From contig NZ_BMGR01000008.1 in assembly GCF_014640295.1 (NCBI RefSeq), positions 204,652-268,651 on the forward strand: 64,000 bases of DNA, given 5' to 3'. The stretch is from Paenibacillus abyssi (lineage in GTDB: Bacteria > Bacillota > Bacilli > Paenibacillales > Paenibacillaceae). Every line of letters begins with the position of its first letter. The first letter of the stretch is position 1. This document shows, one piece after another, positions 51,230 through 61,500 of this stretch. Below the pieces are notes generated by a model that had not been told where the DNA came from, ran no database searches, and saw nothing but the letters and a program-made list of their open reading frames with translations. The translations under genes were made by a program, and so were the position numbers.

Positions 51230-52972
51230 ATGAGAAAGAGCTATTTTTTAGAAAAAAAACGTTGGCTCGCGGGGCTTCTGGCTTTCTTGGTTCCGGGGGC
51301 GGGGCATATGGCGCAAGGCAGGTTTTCAAAAGGACTGCTGCTGCTTTTTCTTTCGGTACTTGATATTGCGGCGATGATATATTATCCCAATGCGACCGGC
51401 GGACGGCATCTCATGCTGATCGTTTATCTGGGACTTGCGCTGCCTGCTATCTATTTTTATAGCGTCTATGATGCGCTGCAGTATAACTTTAGGGCTCCGA
51501 GGCAGTCGAGCCGGTACGGTTCAGGAGCAAAAGCAGTCACCGCTTGGCACGGACTGGGACTTTCCGTGATCGTCGTCATGCTGCTGTTATTTATTCATCC
51601 TCCTGCAGCACTTATCCCCTGGCTCCATACTGCCGGTGATTATGCGCCCGGCATCGGCATGGTCGTGCTCGGATTATGGCTGCTGTGGCGGTTTGCTGCC
51701 GGCGCGTCCAGATTGGGCCGGATCACGGCTTCCCTGCTGTCTATCGCGATAGGCGCTTTACTGATGTGGGATGAACGATACGATGGACACACGATCGTCG
51801 AGCTTGTGAACTGGTGGCCAATGATTCTGATCGTGTTTGGCTTGGACATTACGACGGTTAGCATCGTGCTTCGAAAGCTGAAGAGGAGGCTGTCCATTGA
51901 CCTCATCGGACTAACAATGGCGATAATGGCGGCTTCATCCGCTTATAGCGTTACGCAATTTGCGGATCTGCCCTTTCGATGGCTGGATCAGTTTATGACG
52001 GAGAGCAGCGAGCTTGACGGCTATACGGAAGAGAGCGGATACCGTTTTAACCGTCCGCCGCTTTACGCGGAGCTGGAAGAAGCGGTGGAAAGGATCGACG
52101 TTGTTAACCCTAATGGGCAGGTCCATATCCGTTCGGGCGCCGTGAGCCAAGTTCAGATCGAAGCGACAGTGTGGATTGATTTGCCTGACGAGAAAATGGC
52201 CGAGCAAGCGGCTGATGCGACGAGTCTGGATATTGTTGCTAAGGACAATAGGCTGCGGATTGAAGGAAAAGGGGAATCCTATGGGGAAGAGAGGGTCCTC
52301 AAGCCGCGGATCAATCTGGTTATCACCGTACCTGAAACCAGGCCTGCTCCTTATGAAACCATGTTGGGACTGAAGGTGAAAACGATCAACGGGGGGATAA
52401 ACGTTCATAATCTTAGCCTTCCCGGCGGCCTGTCGGTTGAAAATACGTGGGGGAAACTGAACATTCAGCGTGTGCTTGGGGATGTGGCCGTAACGACAAA
52501 AAGCGGTGATATCCGGGTCGCCGATATCGCAGGCGCAGTGAAGCTTGATGCCTCCAATGGCAATATCACCGGATATAGGATTGCAGGGCAAGCTGCAGCG
52601 GCGGTAATATACGGTAATATTCAGTTGACGAATATTCAAGGCGAGGTGGAGACGAAGACGAAGAACGGATCGATCGTCATTCATGAGGCGAAGTCAGCGG
52701 TTAATGCGGATACGCTTAATGGAGGGATCGAGGTGCGCAGCTCGGTGGTTGGCGGCTCGTGGCATGCAGACAGCGCGATTGGCGAGATCCGCTTGGTGAT
52801 GCCGGAGGATAGCGACGTTTCGGTAGAAGGCAGCGTTACCTTTGGGGATATTTTTAGTGATCTGCCGCTCACGATCGATAACAGAACGATCCGCGGACAG
52901 ATTGGGATGGGAACCTATGATATCCATGTGAATGCCAACAGCAACATCGTACTGGAAAAAATTCAACAGTGA
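51230..52972 (+). CDS. Membrane protein with LiaF-like helices and a DUF4097-type beta-helix
   Basis: 580 residues. Residues 1-240 hold about seven to eight hydrophobic segments; the first stretch (WLAGLLAFLVPGAGHMAQGR) resembles small membrane proteins next to TM2-type domains, and later helices resemble the LiaF/YvqF toast-rack partner. From about 285 the protein is a repetitive right-handed beta structure (VKTINGGINVHNLSLPGG, VTTKSGDIRVADIAG, TKNGSIVIHEAKSAVNAD) of the DUF4097 type. Such proteins sense envelope stress by polymerising. The start lies five bases after mgtC, with GGAGTGAG upstream. Confidence 0.8.
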   Translation: MRKSYFLEKKRWLAGLLAFLVPGAGHMAQGRFSKGLLLLFLSVLDIAAMIYYPNATGGRHLMLIVYLGLALPAIYFYSVYDALQYNFRAPRQSSRYGSGAKAVTAWHGLGLSVIVVMLLLFIHPPAALIPWLHTAGDYAPGIGMVVLGLWLLWRFAAGASRLGRITASLLSIAIGALLMWDERYDGHTIVELVNWWPMILIVFGLDITTVSIVLRKLKRRLSIDLIGLTMAIMAASSAYSVTQFADLPFRWLDQFMTESSELDGYTEESGYRFNRPPLYAELEEAVERIDVVNPNGQVHIRSGAVSQVQIEATVWIDLPDEKMAEQAADATSLDIVAKDNRLRIEGKGESYGEERVLKPRINLVITVPETRPAPYETMLGLKVKTINGGINVHNLSLPGGLSVENTWGKLNIQRVLGDVAVTTKSGDIRVADIAGAVKLDASNGNITGYRIAGQAAAAVIYGNIQLTNIQGEVETKTKNGSIVIHEAKSAVNADTLNGGIEVRSSVVGGSWHADSAIGEIRLVMPEDSDVSVEGSVTFGDIFSDLPLTIDNRTIRGQIGMGTYDIHVNANSNIVLEKIQQ

Positions 52973-52988
52973 GTTAGGAGCGCTTTCA

Positions 52989-53018
52989 TTGACAAAGTCA
53001 AAACCTAACACGTAAAAT
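52989..53018 (+). promoter_or_regulatory. Promoter of perR
   Basis: TTGACA (52989-52994) and TAAAAT (53013-53018) with an 18-base spacer, about 30 bases before perR. No obvious Per box overlaps it. Confidence 0.6.
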
Positions 53019-53049
53019 GGTATTAAAGAGTAGAAAGGGCGTGAGGGAA

Positions 53050-53484
53050 ATGGATGCTAGTGTACAACATGCATTGGAACAATTGAAAATGACCGGCGTC
53101 CGGATGACCCCGCAACGACACGCTATCCTGACTTATTTGATGGGTGTTATGACTCATCCAACTGCTGATGAAATTTATAAGGCACTGTCGCCGCAGTATC
53201 CAAGTATGAGCGTGGCGACAATCTATAACAATTTACGTCTATTTGTGGAAGCGGGCCTTGTTCGTGAATTGACCTATGGCGATGATTCCAGTCGTTTCGA
53301 TGCGGATTTGTCGGATCATTATCACGCAATATGCAAAGCTTGCGGAACGATTGAAGACTTTGATTATCCGCCATTATTAGAGGTTGAGCGGGCAGCATCA
53401 CGTGAGACAGGGTTTGTCGTTGAAGGGCACCGAATGGAAATTTACGGTTTATGTAAAAGCTGTGCAAGTGTGAAAGTGCAATAA
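53050..53484 (+). CDS. perR: Peroxide-responsive repressor PerR (Fur family)
   Basis: The 144-residue protein closely follows Bacillus Per[38 protein letters not shown] and [15 protein letters not shown]. The regulatory metal ligands are retained (His in MTHPTAD, Asp of RFD, His pair in DHYHAIC, Asp in IEDFDY), as is the structural Zn site (CKAC and CKSC). Metal-catalysed His oxidation releases it from DNA. The Asp that favours peroxide sensing over Fur-type function is present. ATG 53050 is chosen. ygzB and ygxA lie close downstream, as in Bacillus. Confidence 0.92.
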   Translation: MDASVQHALEQLKMTGVRMTPQRHAILTYLMGVMTHPTADEIYKALSPQYPSMSVATIYNNLRLFVEAGLVRELTYGDDSSRFDADLSDHYHAICKACGTIEDFDYPPLLEVERAASRETGFVVEGHRMEIYGLCKSCASVKVQ

Positions 53485-53501
53485 TAGTATAGAGCTACTA
53501 T

Positions 53502-53552
53502 AATCGTACAGGGACGGAAGTCATAAATCCGTTTGCCTGTACGATTTTTTTT
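53502..53552 (+). terminator. Terminator of perR
   Basis: AATCGTACAGG (53502-53512) pairs with CCTGTACGATT (53536-53546), with ACGGA/TCCGT nested inside, and a long T-run follows. Confidence 0.9.
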
Positions 53553-53716
53553 GTGAAGTGATAGTTTCTCTTCTATAGGATTTCACTTTTTTACGAAACC
53601 TTACTGCTGCCCATTTCGTCTATAGATGGTATCGGCAGTTTTGTTGGCTTGCCCCTATACATAATAATATATGGATACGGTTATGCGAAGTTCATGAAAG
53701 CTGGGGAGTGAGAGTT

Positions 53717-55447
53717 GTGAATAAGATGCGAGTCCAGACACCCCGGAAGCGTGGAGGAAAAGGACTGGGATGTTTGGCATTGTTACTCGGATTAACGGTG
53801 ATTGCTGTTGGCGCTTTTATTGGCTGGCAGTGGTTTGTGCCCAATGGCAAGCATGTGGTGCCAGTATTTGACCAAGTTAACCCGATCATACATAAAGGTG
53901 AAGTGATGAATCAGGGAGCGATAGTGGAAGGGGAATCCATCAAGCTCCCGCTTGAAGCGGTAAGACAACTGCTTGGATCGGAGGAGCCAATCCGTTATGA
54001 ACCGGAGAGCGAGTCCATCATATTAACGACACAGGATAAAGTCATTCATCTCAAAACAGATGCGCTTACGGCTACGATGAACCAAAAGCCGTTCGAGCTT
54101 AGCTTTGCGGCAGAAAAGGTGGGTGATAACGTCTTTTTGCCTATCGCGCCGCTGGAGGAATTATTCGGCCTGCAGACCGAGTATGATGAGGAAACCTCCA
54201 TCGTGACGGTCCGGCTGCCGGGCGAATCGGTTCAGCGCGCAGCAGTTCAAGCTGAGGAAGCGGCGATCCGTTCTGAACCAACAATTAAAGCTCCGATATC
54301 CGAAGCATTATTAAAAGGGGCTGTTGTGCGAATATGGGGAGAGCAGGAAGGCTGGTACCGGGTGCAGGGTCCTGCCGGGTACATCGGGTTTATGAAAAAA
54401 TCGGATGTTGCCATTTCGGATATTGAGACCGTGGAGGAACCGGCTCGGAAAAAGCCTTTTATCGCGTGGAAACTGTATGGTCAGAGAATCAATCTGACAT
54501 GGGAGGCGGTGTACTCCCGTAACCCGGACACTTCGCAGATCGGTGAATTATCGGGTGTAAACGTTGTTAGCCCCACTTGGTTCGAATTGGTGGATGGAAA
54601 GGGGAAGATTCGGAGCAAAGCCGATGCGGATTATGTGAGTTGGGCGCATAGAAAAGAGATGCAGGTATGGGCATTATTCAGCAATAGCTTTGAGCCTGAC
54701 TTGACGACTGAAGCATTATCAAGCTACGAGCGCAGGCTTAATATGATCAAACAGCTGCTTTCTTATTCGCAAATGTATAAGATTCAAGGCATTAATATTG
54801 ATTTCGAGAATGTGTATCCGAAGGATAAAGAGAATCTGGTCCAATTCGTGCGTGAGCTCACGCCGCTGCTTCATGAGCAAGGCCTGGTTGTCTCGATCGA
54901 TGTGACGCCTAAATCAAACAGCGAAATGTGGTCTGTATTTCTCGATCGTGAAGCATTAGGCAAAGTAGTCGATTACATGATGGTCATGTCCTATGACGAG
55001 CATTGGGCGGCCAGCCCGAAATCAGGCTCTGTCGCATCGCTGCCATGGGTCGAACGCTCGATTGTGCGTATTTTGGAAGAGGACGATGTGCCGGCGGGCA
55101 AGCTGCTGCTCGGAATCCCTTTGTATACCCGGATCTGGACGGAGGCCGAAGGGGAGAACGGCGAGATCAAGGTCAGCTCAAAAGCCGTCGGAATGGAATC
55201 GATTGAAGCCTTGCTGGAGGAGAAAAAGCTCAAGCCTGAATACGATCCGCAAACCGGGCAAAATTACGTGGAGTACGAAGAGGATGGCGCGCTGCAGCGG
55301 ATCTGGCTGGAGGATGAAACCTCCATTGAGGCAAGGATTCAATTAGTGAAGAAATATGACCTTGCGGGCATAGCAACTTGGCAGCGGGGCTTCCAGAAAG
55401 AATCCGTCTGGGGTGTGATGGATGACGCGCTGCAAAGCAGGCCTTAA
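53717..55447 (+). CDS. GH18-family hydrolase with stalk and SH3 domains, membrane anchored
   Basis: About 576 residues: membrane helix 16-36, a copper-amine-oxidase-N/stalk-like domain with repeats near 60-170 (LPLEAVRQLLG, LPIAPLEELFG), an SH3b domain at about 175-235 (GWYRVQGPAGYIG), and a GH18 barrel from about 250. The catalytic motif reads GINIDFENVY, with Glu as proton donor, and VDYMMVMSYDEHW follows. It resembles YaaH/YdhD-type spore peptidoglycan or cell-wall enzymes. GTG 53717 has GGGGAG eight bases upstream. Confidence 0.87.
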   Translation: MNKMRVQTPRKRGGKGLGCLALLLGLTVIAVGAFIGWQWFVPNGKHVVPVFDQVNPIIHKGEVMNQGAIVEGESIKLPLEAVRQLLGSEEPIRYEPESESIILTTQDKVIHLKTDALTATMNQKPFELSFAAEKVGDNVFLPIAPLEELFGLQTEYDEETSIVTVRLPGESVQRAAVQAEEAAIRSEPTIKAPISEALLKGAVVRIWGEQEGWYRVQGPAGYIGFMKKSDVAISDIETVEEPARKKPFIAWKLYGQRINLTWEAVYSRNPDTSQIGELSGVNVVSPTWFELVDGKGKIRSKADADYVSWAHRKEMQVWALFSNSFEPDLTTEALSSYERRLNMIKQLLSYSQMYKIQGINIDFENVYPKDKENLVQFVRELTPLLHEQGLVVSIDVTPKSNSEMWSVFLDREALGKVVDYMMVMSYDEHWAASPKSGSVASLPWVERSIVRILEEDDVPAGKLLLGIPLYTRIWTEAEGENGEIKVSSKAVGMESIEALLEEKKLKPEYDPQTGQNYVEYEEDGALQRIWLEDETSIEARIQLVKKYDLAGIATWQRGFQKESVWGVMDDALQSRP

Positions 55448-55475
55448 TGACGTTATTTTATTCATAGGGAGCACA

Positions 55476-55512
55476 AAAAAACCTTCGGACAAGATGTCTG
55501 AAGGTTTTTTAT
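55476..55512. terminator. Bidirectional terminator
   Basis: A 16-bp stem (55476-55491 with 55495-55510, one G-T pair, loop AGA) with A6/T6 ends serves the convergent GH18 and ygzB genes. Confidence 0.88.
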
Positions 55513-55595
55513 AACCGTATTATTACTAAAAGCTTGCGATCGGAAGTTTCTCAATTCAACAAGCAGGTTAACGGGAAAGTATCGTGCATTTCCTA

Positions 55596-55940
55596 TCAGC
55601 CTGGTGTATGTGTGTGCGTTGCCTGATTCGGATCCAAGGTCAGCTTGGTGCGGCAGAACATGCAGCGGTCGGTCTTGCCCAGCATTTTCGTAGGACGCTT
55701 GCACTCTGGGCAATCAAGCATAGTGGCGCTTGTCGAGAGCATTCCCGCCCAGAAGTATACGCCCACGCTCAGCAGCATGGCAATCATACCGAAGACCATG
55801 AATACGCCTGCAAAAATTTTACCGGTTTGTCCCCAAAGCACGATGCCGGCAGTACCAAAAATCATCAGACCCATGCCGATAAGCGTAAACAGCAGCCCCC
55901 ATAGGCGGAACTCGTTTATTTTACTGGATTTGAAAAACAT
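55596..55940 (-). CDS. ygzB: YgzB family membrane zinc-ribbon protein
   Basis: 114 residues: two membrane helices (LLFTLIGMGLMIFGTAGIVL and FMVFGMIAMLLSVGVYFW) followed by a zinc ribbon (CPEC and CMFC) in a MLDCPECKRPTKMLG context, then LTLDPNQ. It matches the UPF0295/DUF2614 family, neighbours of perR in Bacilli. ATG 55940 is preceded by AGGAAG; the frame extends upstream to 56015 without a site. Role unknown. Confidence 0.85.
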   Translation of the reverse strand: MFFKSSKINEFRLWGLLFTLIGMGLMIFGTAGIVLWGQTGKIFAGVFMVFGMIAMLLSVGVYFWAGMLSTSATMLDCPECKRPTKMLGKTDRCMFCRTKLTLDPNQATHTHTPG

Positions 55941-56076
55941 GATTACACTTCCTTTCTCACTATAAACGGATTTCTGCAATGGTAAGCAGGAATCCGAGAC
56001 GTTACTGTCGAACAAGAATTTAACCGCAAAATTAATTATAGCTTAAACTTCAAAGCGAAGCTATACGGAGGATATT

Positions 56077-56958
56077 GTGGAGAAGATTAAAGCCTATTTT
56101 ACCCAATATTATCACAATAAGGGCGAAATGATCAGTGTGGCTGCAATAGATAATCCTTATCCGTATCATCCGCTTATGAATGGATTTGATCTATTGATCT
56201 TGGTCGTGGCTAAGCGGCTGGATCGGGATCGAATGAATGAGCATGTATTGATGGACGGGGTACGGATACAACTGAAAACAATCGATCCTATTCAATTGGA
56301 GCGATGGCTTACCTGCGGGGAGGATCGCAGTATTATACAATGGCTTGTGCGGGGTGAAATCTTGTTGGATCAAGGAGATTATTTGGCACAAATACGTCAT
56401 CGGCTTATCGAATTTCCGGAAGCGCTGCGTGAACAGAAGCGCTTGATTGAATTTTCAAATTTTCTGCGTACGTATTTGCAAGCCAAACAGGATATGCAGG
56501 ACAACAATTTGCTGGATGCGCACAGTAATATATTAACCGCTTTACACCATTGGGCGCATATTGCACTTATTGAAGAAGGGATTCATCCGGAATTGACCGT
56601 ATGGCGGCAAGTGCAGCGCATTTTTCCGGAAATTTATAAATTATACGATGAGCTGACGAACAGTCCGGAAACATTGGAACAGCGGGTACAGCTTGTTTTA
56701 CTCGGCTGTGAATTTACCGTTATGAGCAAGATGAAATCCTGCTGCTCGCTCCTGCTTCAAGTATTAAGCAGCCGCGAAGAGCCGTGGAGTGTCATGGAGC
56801 TATCCCATCACCCCGCGCTTTCGGGATTACAGATTGATCTGTCGCTGCTGCTGCAGAAGCTGGTAAAACGGGCTTACATCCGCGAAGTGGTAGTCATGCC
56901 GTCCATTGCCGCTGATTCGGAAGTGTTAGAATTGAAGTACAGGCCCACTGCCGACTGA
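56077..56958 (+). CDS. ygxA: YgxA nucleotidyltransferase-like protein
   Basis: 293 residues, cytoplasmic. The N-terminal half keeps the beta/alpha outline of a nucleotidyltransferase (FDLLILVVAKRLDRDR) and the C-terminal half is helical, with a winged-helix-like end. Position next to perR/ygzB, divergent from ygzB, matches Bacillus, where ygxA precedes an rRNA operon. No rRNA follows here. The start is GTG or ATG close to 56077, behind GGAGGATATT. Confidence 0.82.
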   Translation: MEKIKAYFTQYYHNKGEMISVAAIDNPYPYHPLMNGFDLLILVVAKRLDRDRMNEHVLMDGVRIQLKTIDPIQLERWLTCGEDRSIIQWLVRGEILLDQGDYLAQIRHRLIEFPEALREQKRLIEFSNFLRTYLQAKQDMQDNNLLDAHSNILTALHHWAHIALIEEGIHPELTVWRQVQRIFPEIYKLYDELTNSPETLEQRVQLVLLGCEFTVMSKMKSCCSLLLQVLSSREEPWSVMELSHHPALSGLQIDLSLLLQKLVKRAYIREVVVMPSIAADSEVLELKYRPTAD

Positions 56959-56971
56959 ACTGAATTTTAGG

Positions 56972-57000
56972 TTGTGTATAGTTTTGGAATTCGATATAAT
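56972..57000 (+). promoter_or_regulatory. SigA-type promoter without a gene
   Basis: TTGTGT (56972-56977) and TATAAT (56995-57000) are 17 bases apart. The transcript would start near 57007 and meet a strong terminator within about 95 bases. Confidence 0.6.
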
Positions 57001-57060
57001 AACTGTAACTAATGTGGCTGATTTTTTTCACCAGCCTTAAATAAAGAACGTGATGTGGGA

Positions 57061-57103
57061 AGCACCCGCTTGCAAAGATTTATTTGCAGCGGGTGCTTTT
57101 TTA
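57061..57103 (+). terminator. Strong terminator
   Basis: AGCACCCGC (57061-57069) pairs with GCGGGTGCT (57089-57097), extended by TGCAAA/TTTGCA after one bulge, and is followed by a run of T. Confidence 0.88.
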
Positions 57104-57331
57104 TTTTCATTTTAAGGAAACAATACCGCAACTTGGTAATTTGAGTTAATATTTAAGTAGGTTAATTATGTTGAGCTTCAGCATCGGAGGTACTAAAGGA
57201 TTACACTAAATGACAAAGGGGATGGTTATTGATGATGGCAAGAACATGGTTGGTTATGGTTTTGGAGTAAACAGGAATAGACAGAATATTCAGTTTCTAA
57301 TTAGTCTAAACAACTAGGGAGAGTGATTTTA

Positions 57332-58573
57332 GTGAAAAAATATACCGTTAGATTTATGACTTGTTGTCTTCTTGCATTTACTCTTATTTTTGGATTAGTA
57401 CCTGTTCAGTCTGTAATCTTAGCGCAATCTGATCAAAAATTTAAAGATGTTCCTAAGACCTTTTGGGCTTCTGGCGCTATCAATGCTCTTTCAGACAAAG
57501 GATTTGTCGGTGGGTATACTGACGGGACGTTCAGACCGAATAAAACCATATCTAGAGCAGAATTTACAACTATGCTCGTTAAAATATCAGAACTAACTAA
57601 CGCAAAACAAAATCCTTATAAAGATGTGACTGGCGGTTGGGCTTTACATCCTGTAAATGTTGCTTATGCGGCGGGTTTAATCCCTACTTCTGATTTTGGT
57701 AACGAGTTTAAGCCAAATCAAAATATAACCCGATATGAAATCGCAAGAATGATATCTAAGGCTATGATAAAAGACCAAAGCTATAAAGAGTTTTTTGATA
57801 TATTTTCAAAGTTGAACAATAGTGATTTACCTTTGACGGATAGCAAAAGTATTCAGCGAGGACAAATTCAATATGTAGCTTTGACTTTAGGTACCGGGAT
57901 AATGAGCGGATATAATGATCAGTCAATCGGATTGAGGAATAATGCTACGAGAGCAGAAGCAGTAGCCATGCTGACAAGTTACTATAATAGTCGAAGTAAG
58001 AAACCTGAGGATTACCAGTACCTTAAAGAATTAAAAGAACTTGCCGAAACAGGAACTAATGTAAAAACAGTTTCCAAATCGGTTCCAATGATAAACATCG
58101 TTGATGGTAAGCTGTTTGATTTCCGTACAGAAAAATGGATAAACAGTAAACTAACTCTTACCCATCCTAATTATACTGTCAAACTAAAACGGATGTATTT
58201 ACTTCCTTATAATAAAAATAAAAAGAGTTTATATGAGGATAAATTTATAGGGAAGGATAAAGTTATACGCAAAGATTACTCGGGAATAATAGTTGTTGTC
58301 ACAGACATGACTTTTAATAAAGACGGAGGGAGATTGCTTTTTATGCAAAATCTTTCTCTAAGAAACCCTGCTCGTATAACTTCTAGCCATCCCTATGAAA
58401 AATTCGGCATAATTCATCAGTATGTTAGCCACCACGATTATGATTTTATATTGAAGAAAGGAGAAACAAAAGAAATTACGTTTTACGGATACTTTGACGA
58501 AGAAACTTTCGATACCATGGATATAACTGGCCCTTATCAGAATTATATATTACTTAGAGATAGTTCTCGTTAG
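57332..58573 (+). CDS. S-layer homology (SLH) domain protein
   Basis: 413 residues: signal peptide (LLAFTLIFGLVPVQSVILA), then three SLH motifs (FKDVPKTFWASGAINALSDK with DGTFRPNKTISRAEF; YKDVTGGWALHPVNVAYAAG with NITRYEIARM; and GQIQYVALTLGTGIMSGYND with ATRAEAVAML). Residues 230-413 form an unrecognised domain. SLH motifs bind secondary wall polymers, fixing the protein to the envelope. GTG 57332 follows GGAGAG. AT-rich codons contrast with ygxA. The next gene begins 16 bases later and is probably co-transcribed. Confidence 0.88.
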   Translation: MKKYTVRFMTCCLLAFTLIFGLVPVQSVILAQSDQKFKDVPKTFWASGAINALSDKGFVGGYTDGTFRPNKTISRAEFTTMLVKISELTNAKQNPYKDVTGGWALHPVNVAYAAGLIPTSDFGNEFKPNQNITRYEIARMISKAMIKDQSYKEFFDIFSKLNNSDLPLTDSKSIQRGQIQYVALTLGTGIMSGYNDQSIGLRNNATRAEAVAMLTSYYNSRSKKPEDYQYLKELKELAETGTNVKTVSKSVPMINIVDGKLFDFRTEKWINSKLTLTHPNYTVKLKRMYLLPYNKNKKSLYEDKFIGKDKVIRKDYSGIIVVVTDMTFNKDGGRLLFMQNLSLRNPARITSSHPYEKFGIIHQYVSHHDYDFILKKGETKEITFYGYFDEETFDTMDITGPYQNYILLRDSSR

Positions 58574-58589
58574 AAAGAGAGGGGTTTAA

Positions 58590-61500
58590 TTGAGAACTAA
58601 TAAAAGGTATGTATACTTGCTGTTATGTATGTTTTTGATCGTAACATCTATTCCTTTATATCCCTCAAGTGCTTCTGGAGCAACTATAACAGTAACGACT
58701 AAGGGGAACTTTACCCCTGGGTACTATTGGTGCCAACATATAAACGGTACGTGGAGTACTAGGAGCGACGATCAAGGAACTGTAGTTGCACCTAACGATG
58801 GTGGAGAGCCTAGAAAAACTTGGGTTTATACTTCTACGAATATATCTGCTCCTTTGAACGCACTTTGGGTGGATGCTAATGGTAATAAATACAGTGGCTC
58901 TGAGGTGAAAAATTCGAAACCTAAATCAGTTACTATGCAGGAGGATGCTGACCCTGCATTACAAGGTAAGCCTACTATTTCAGGGGATACCGTATATATA
59001 GAAGGGTATTCTGGTAGAGGAGTATACGGATACACTGATTCTATTTGCGGTGGCAACAATAATATGATCTACCCTTTCCCTGTTACGGTTACTTTTGAAG
59101 GTACTGTAGAAGTAACTACCGGAACGCATACAACCAGACATTACACAACAGCAGGTCAATCCTTACAGGCTGTTTTCCCTGATGTAGTTAGAACTATGAC
59201 AAAAGATCAATCTTATTCAACTACACCGCCTGCTAACGCAGAATATACTTACGTGGGGTATAAATTCAGTAAGGATGGAAGCCCTCCCACCGGGGGGAGC
59301 ATTATAGAAGGAAGCCCTCCGGTAGAGACTTATGATGGTACATATACTCATTATTACTTATATCTGTACTACAAAGCGCCCGAAGCATTTGTTAGACATG
59401 TAAACGAAAGTGGACAAAGTTTGTCTAGTATATTTACTGATACTAGAAGAAGTCTAGTAAACGGACAAAACTATTCATTTCCAGCTCCTACTAATACCAA
59501 TTATCAATATTTAGGGTTTGTCCGTTCAACAACAGGTAGTCCACCTACTGATTTTAGCTCACCTACAAATCGTCTTTACGAATTAACTCCTTACACTGGA
59601 AATTTTAATACGTTATATCTGTATCATGTTTATCGCCCTGTAGGGGATGGGGAGATTAAAGTCCGACATATGGTACGGCAGGGGCCAAATGTAAGCTTCA
59701 CACTAGCAAATGAAACCTCGGAGGCAGTAAGTACCTTGCCAGCAAGCAGGACGGTAAATCCGGTTGCGTCACACGGTACGCTGCTTGGTCGTAATGTGGA
59801 TTATTCTGATTATACCGATGCGATAAATCAGGGTGATTCCATCGTAGTTAATCTGACTGCGACCCATAAAACAGGATACGTTTCTTTCTTTTATGAGCAG
59901 CAGATATCGTATACGGCAGATTTTGATGTATTGCCGTCTACGATTGAATATAGGGATTCATTTTCACTCGTACCGAGAGATTTTCAATTACACGGGTGTA
60001 CCTATATTGCGCATAAGTATCAGATTTCACGAAATGGTATTTTTGAAACACCGTGGATATCCGGACAGACGGTAACAACATCATATAGTCATTCGAATTA
60101 CCCCTGGAACATTGGCACGGGGCAGCATATGATCACGATCAAGATTAATACCAGCTGCGGACAGTCGGAATGGTTGTCTCCTAAGACCTTGACGGTAACT
60201 TCTCCGACAAATAATAGACCGCCAGAATTTCGGGTTGGTTTTGTCCATCCGAATGAGCAAACGAAGCCGGTCTATGAGATCGTAGAAGGCGCTGTAATGC
60301 ACCTTATTTATATTACTGATCCGTCCATACCCACGCCGACCGATCCGGATGGGGATTTGTTAACTTTTATGGGTTTTGATACTGCTGGAAGCCAGAGCAG
60401 TTTTATTCAATCGCTCCCCACCAAGGCGCAATATTATGGAAATGGCTATCATCAAGTCAAGATGGATACGCTAGGCTATCATCATGTCACCGCACAGATG
60501 CGAGACCAGTGGGGCTTGACAACAACAGCTTCAACTTGGATTCGCGTCGTGCCTCAAAATCCGGTTGCCGTTCCAGGCTGTCCAGCAGAAGTAACGGCGA
60601 ACAAGCCGGTTCTATTATCGGAGTTTACTTCTACGAATAGTTATAGTCCCATGGGCCGTACAATCGAGCATAGCCGGGATGAATGGACAAATCGTCAAAC
60701 AAGCTACACCAACGATACGACCTCGGATATCACGGTGCAGGTTTCATTACTTGTGTACGATGATACAGGCATGAAGTCGCTCGATCCGGGTGTTTGTAAC
60801 ATTATCGTCAAGCCGGATCTGCCGCCGATCGCTAAGCTGGAAGTACCTCCGGTTGGAATTAGGCATCAAATGATCGACATTCTTAACAAATCGACGAGTC
60901 CGGATGGAGATGCCATCGTTAAAACCCAGTATAAATATAAGTACGATCAGAATAATGACGGCTTTGAAGATGATGAATGGATCGGCATGGTAGGTACTCT
61001 AAATCGGCTTCCGTTCACTCCGACCGAAGTCGGAAAATATCTTTTTTATGTCAAAGTGACCGAAGAATACGGGCAAACTGATGATACCTTAGACGAAGAC
61101 ATTGCCATATTAACGCTGGATGTCATTAATAATGCGCCGGAAGTGTTCTTTAATATTGAAGGGAGCAGTCCGCAGCCGGATCTTAATCCACCTTCGACTA
61201 TAAGTGCTGCGCAAATGTTGAATTGGCCTGTCTACGTCACTAATGAAGTTAGACAAGTCTACAATAAAAACAACCTGTGGCAAGTGCATAACGGAAGGCT
61301 GGTTAGCGGCGAAGGGAAAAATTTCGGGCAGCAACAAATGTTTCAATATTTTGTGAAGTATCCAACGTATTCGAGTTGGAACGCATTTGATATGAGTAAT
61401 AATGGTTTTGGTCCGAACCGTTTATCACCTTACCGGGCTGCAACCAATACGCCGCAATTTTCGAGCATTTTAATTAATCCCAGCGGCAGGCAGCTTGTTT

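Larger units (their letters stand above)
56959..57331. other. Intergenic region with isolated promoter and terminator
   Basis: It holds a promoter-terminator pair with no accepted ORF between them (56972-57103), then about 200 AT-rich bases leading to the SLH gene. A 31-codon frame at 57210-57305 has AAAGGA upstream but no other support. Confidence 0.5.

Noticed and set aside
57210..57305. 31-codon frame before the SLH gene
   Set aside because: It has a fair AAAGGA site but no recognisable features; kept only as a note in the intergenic entry.
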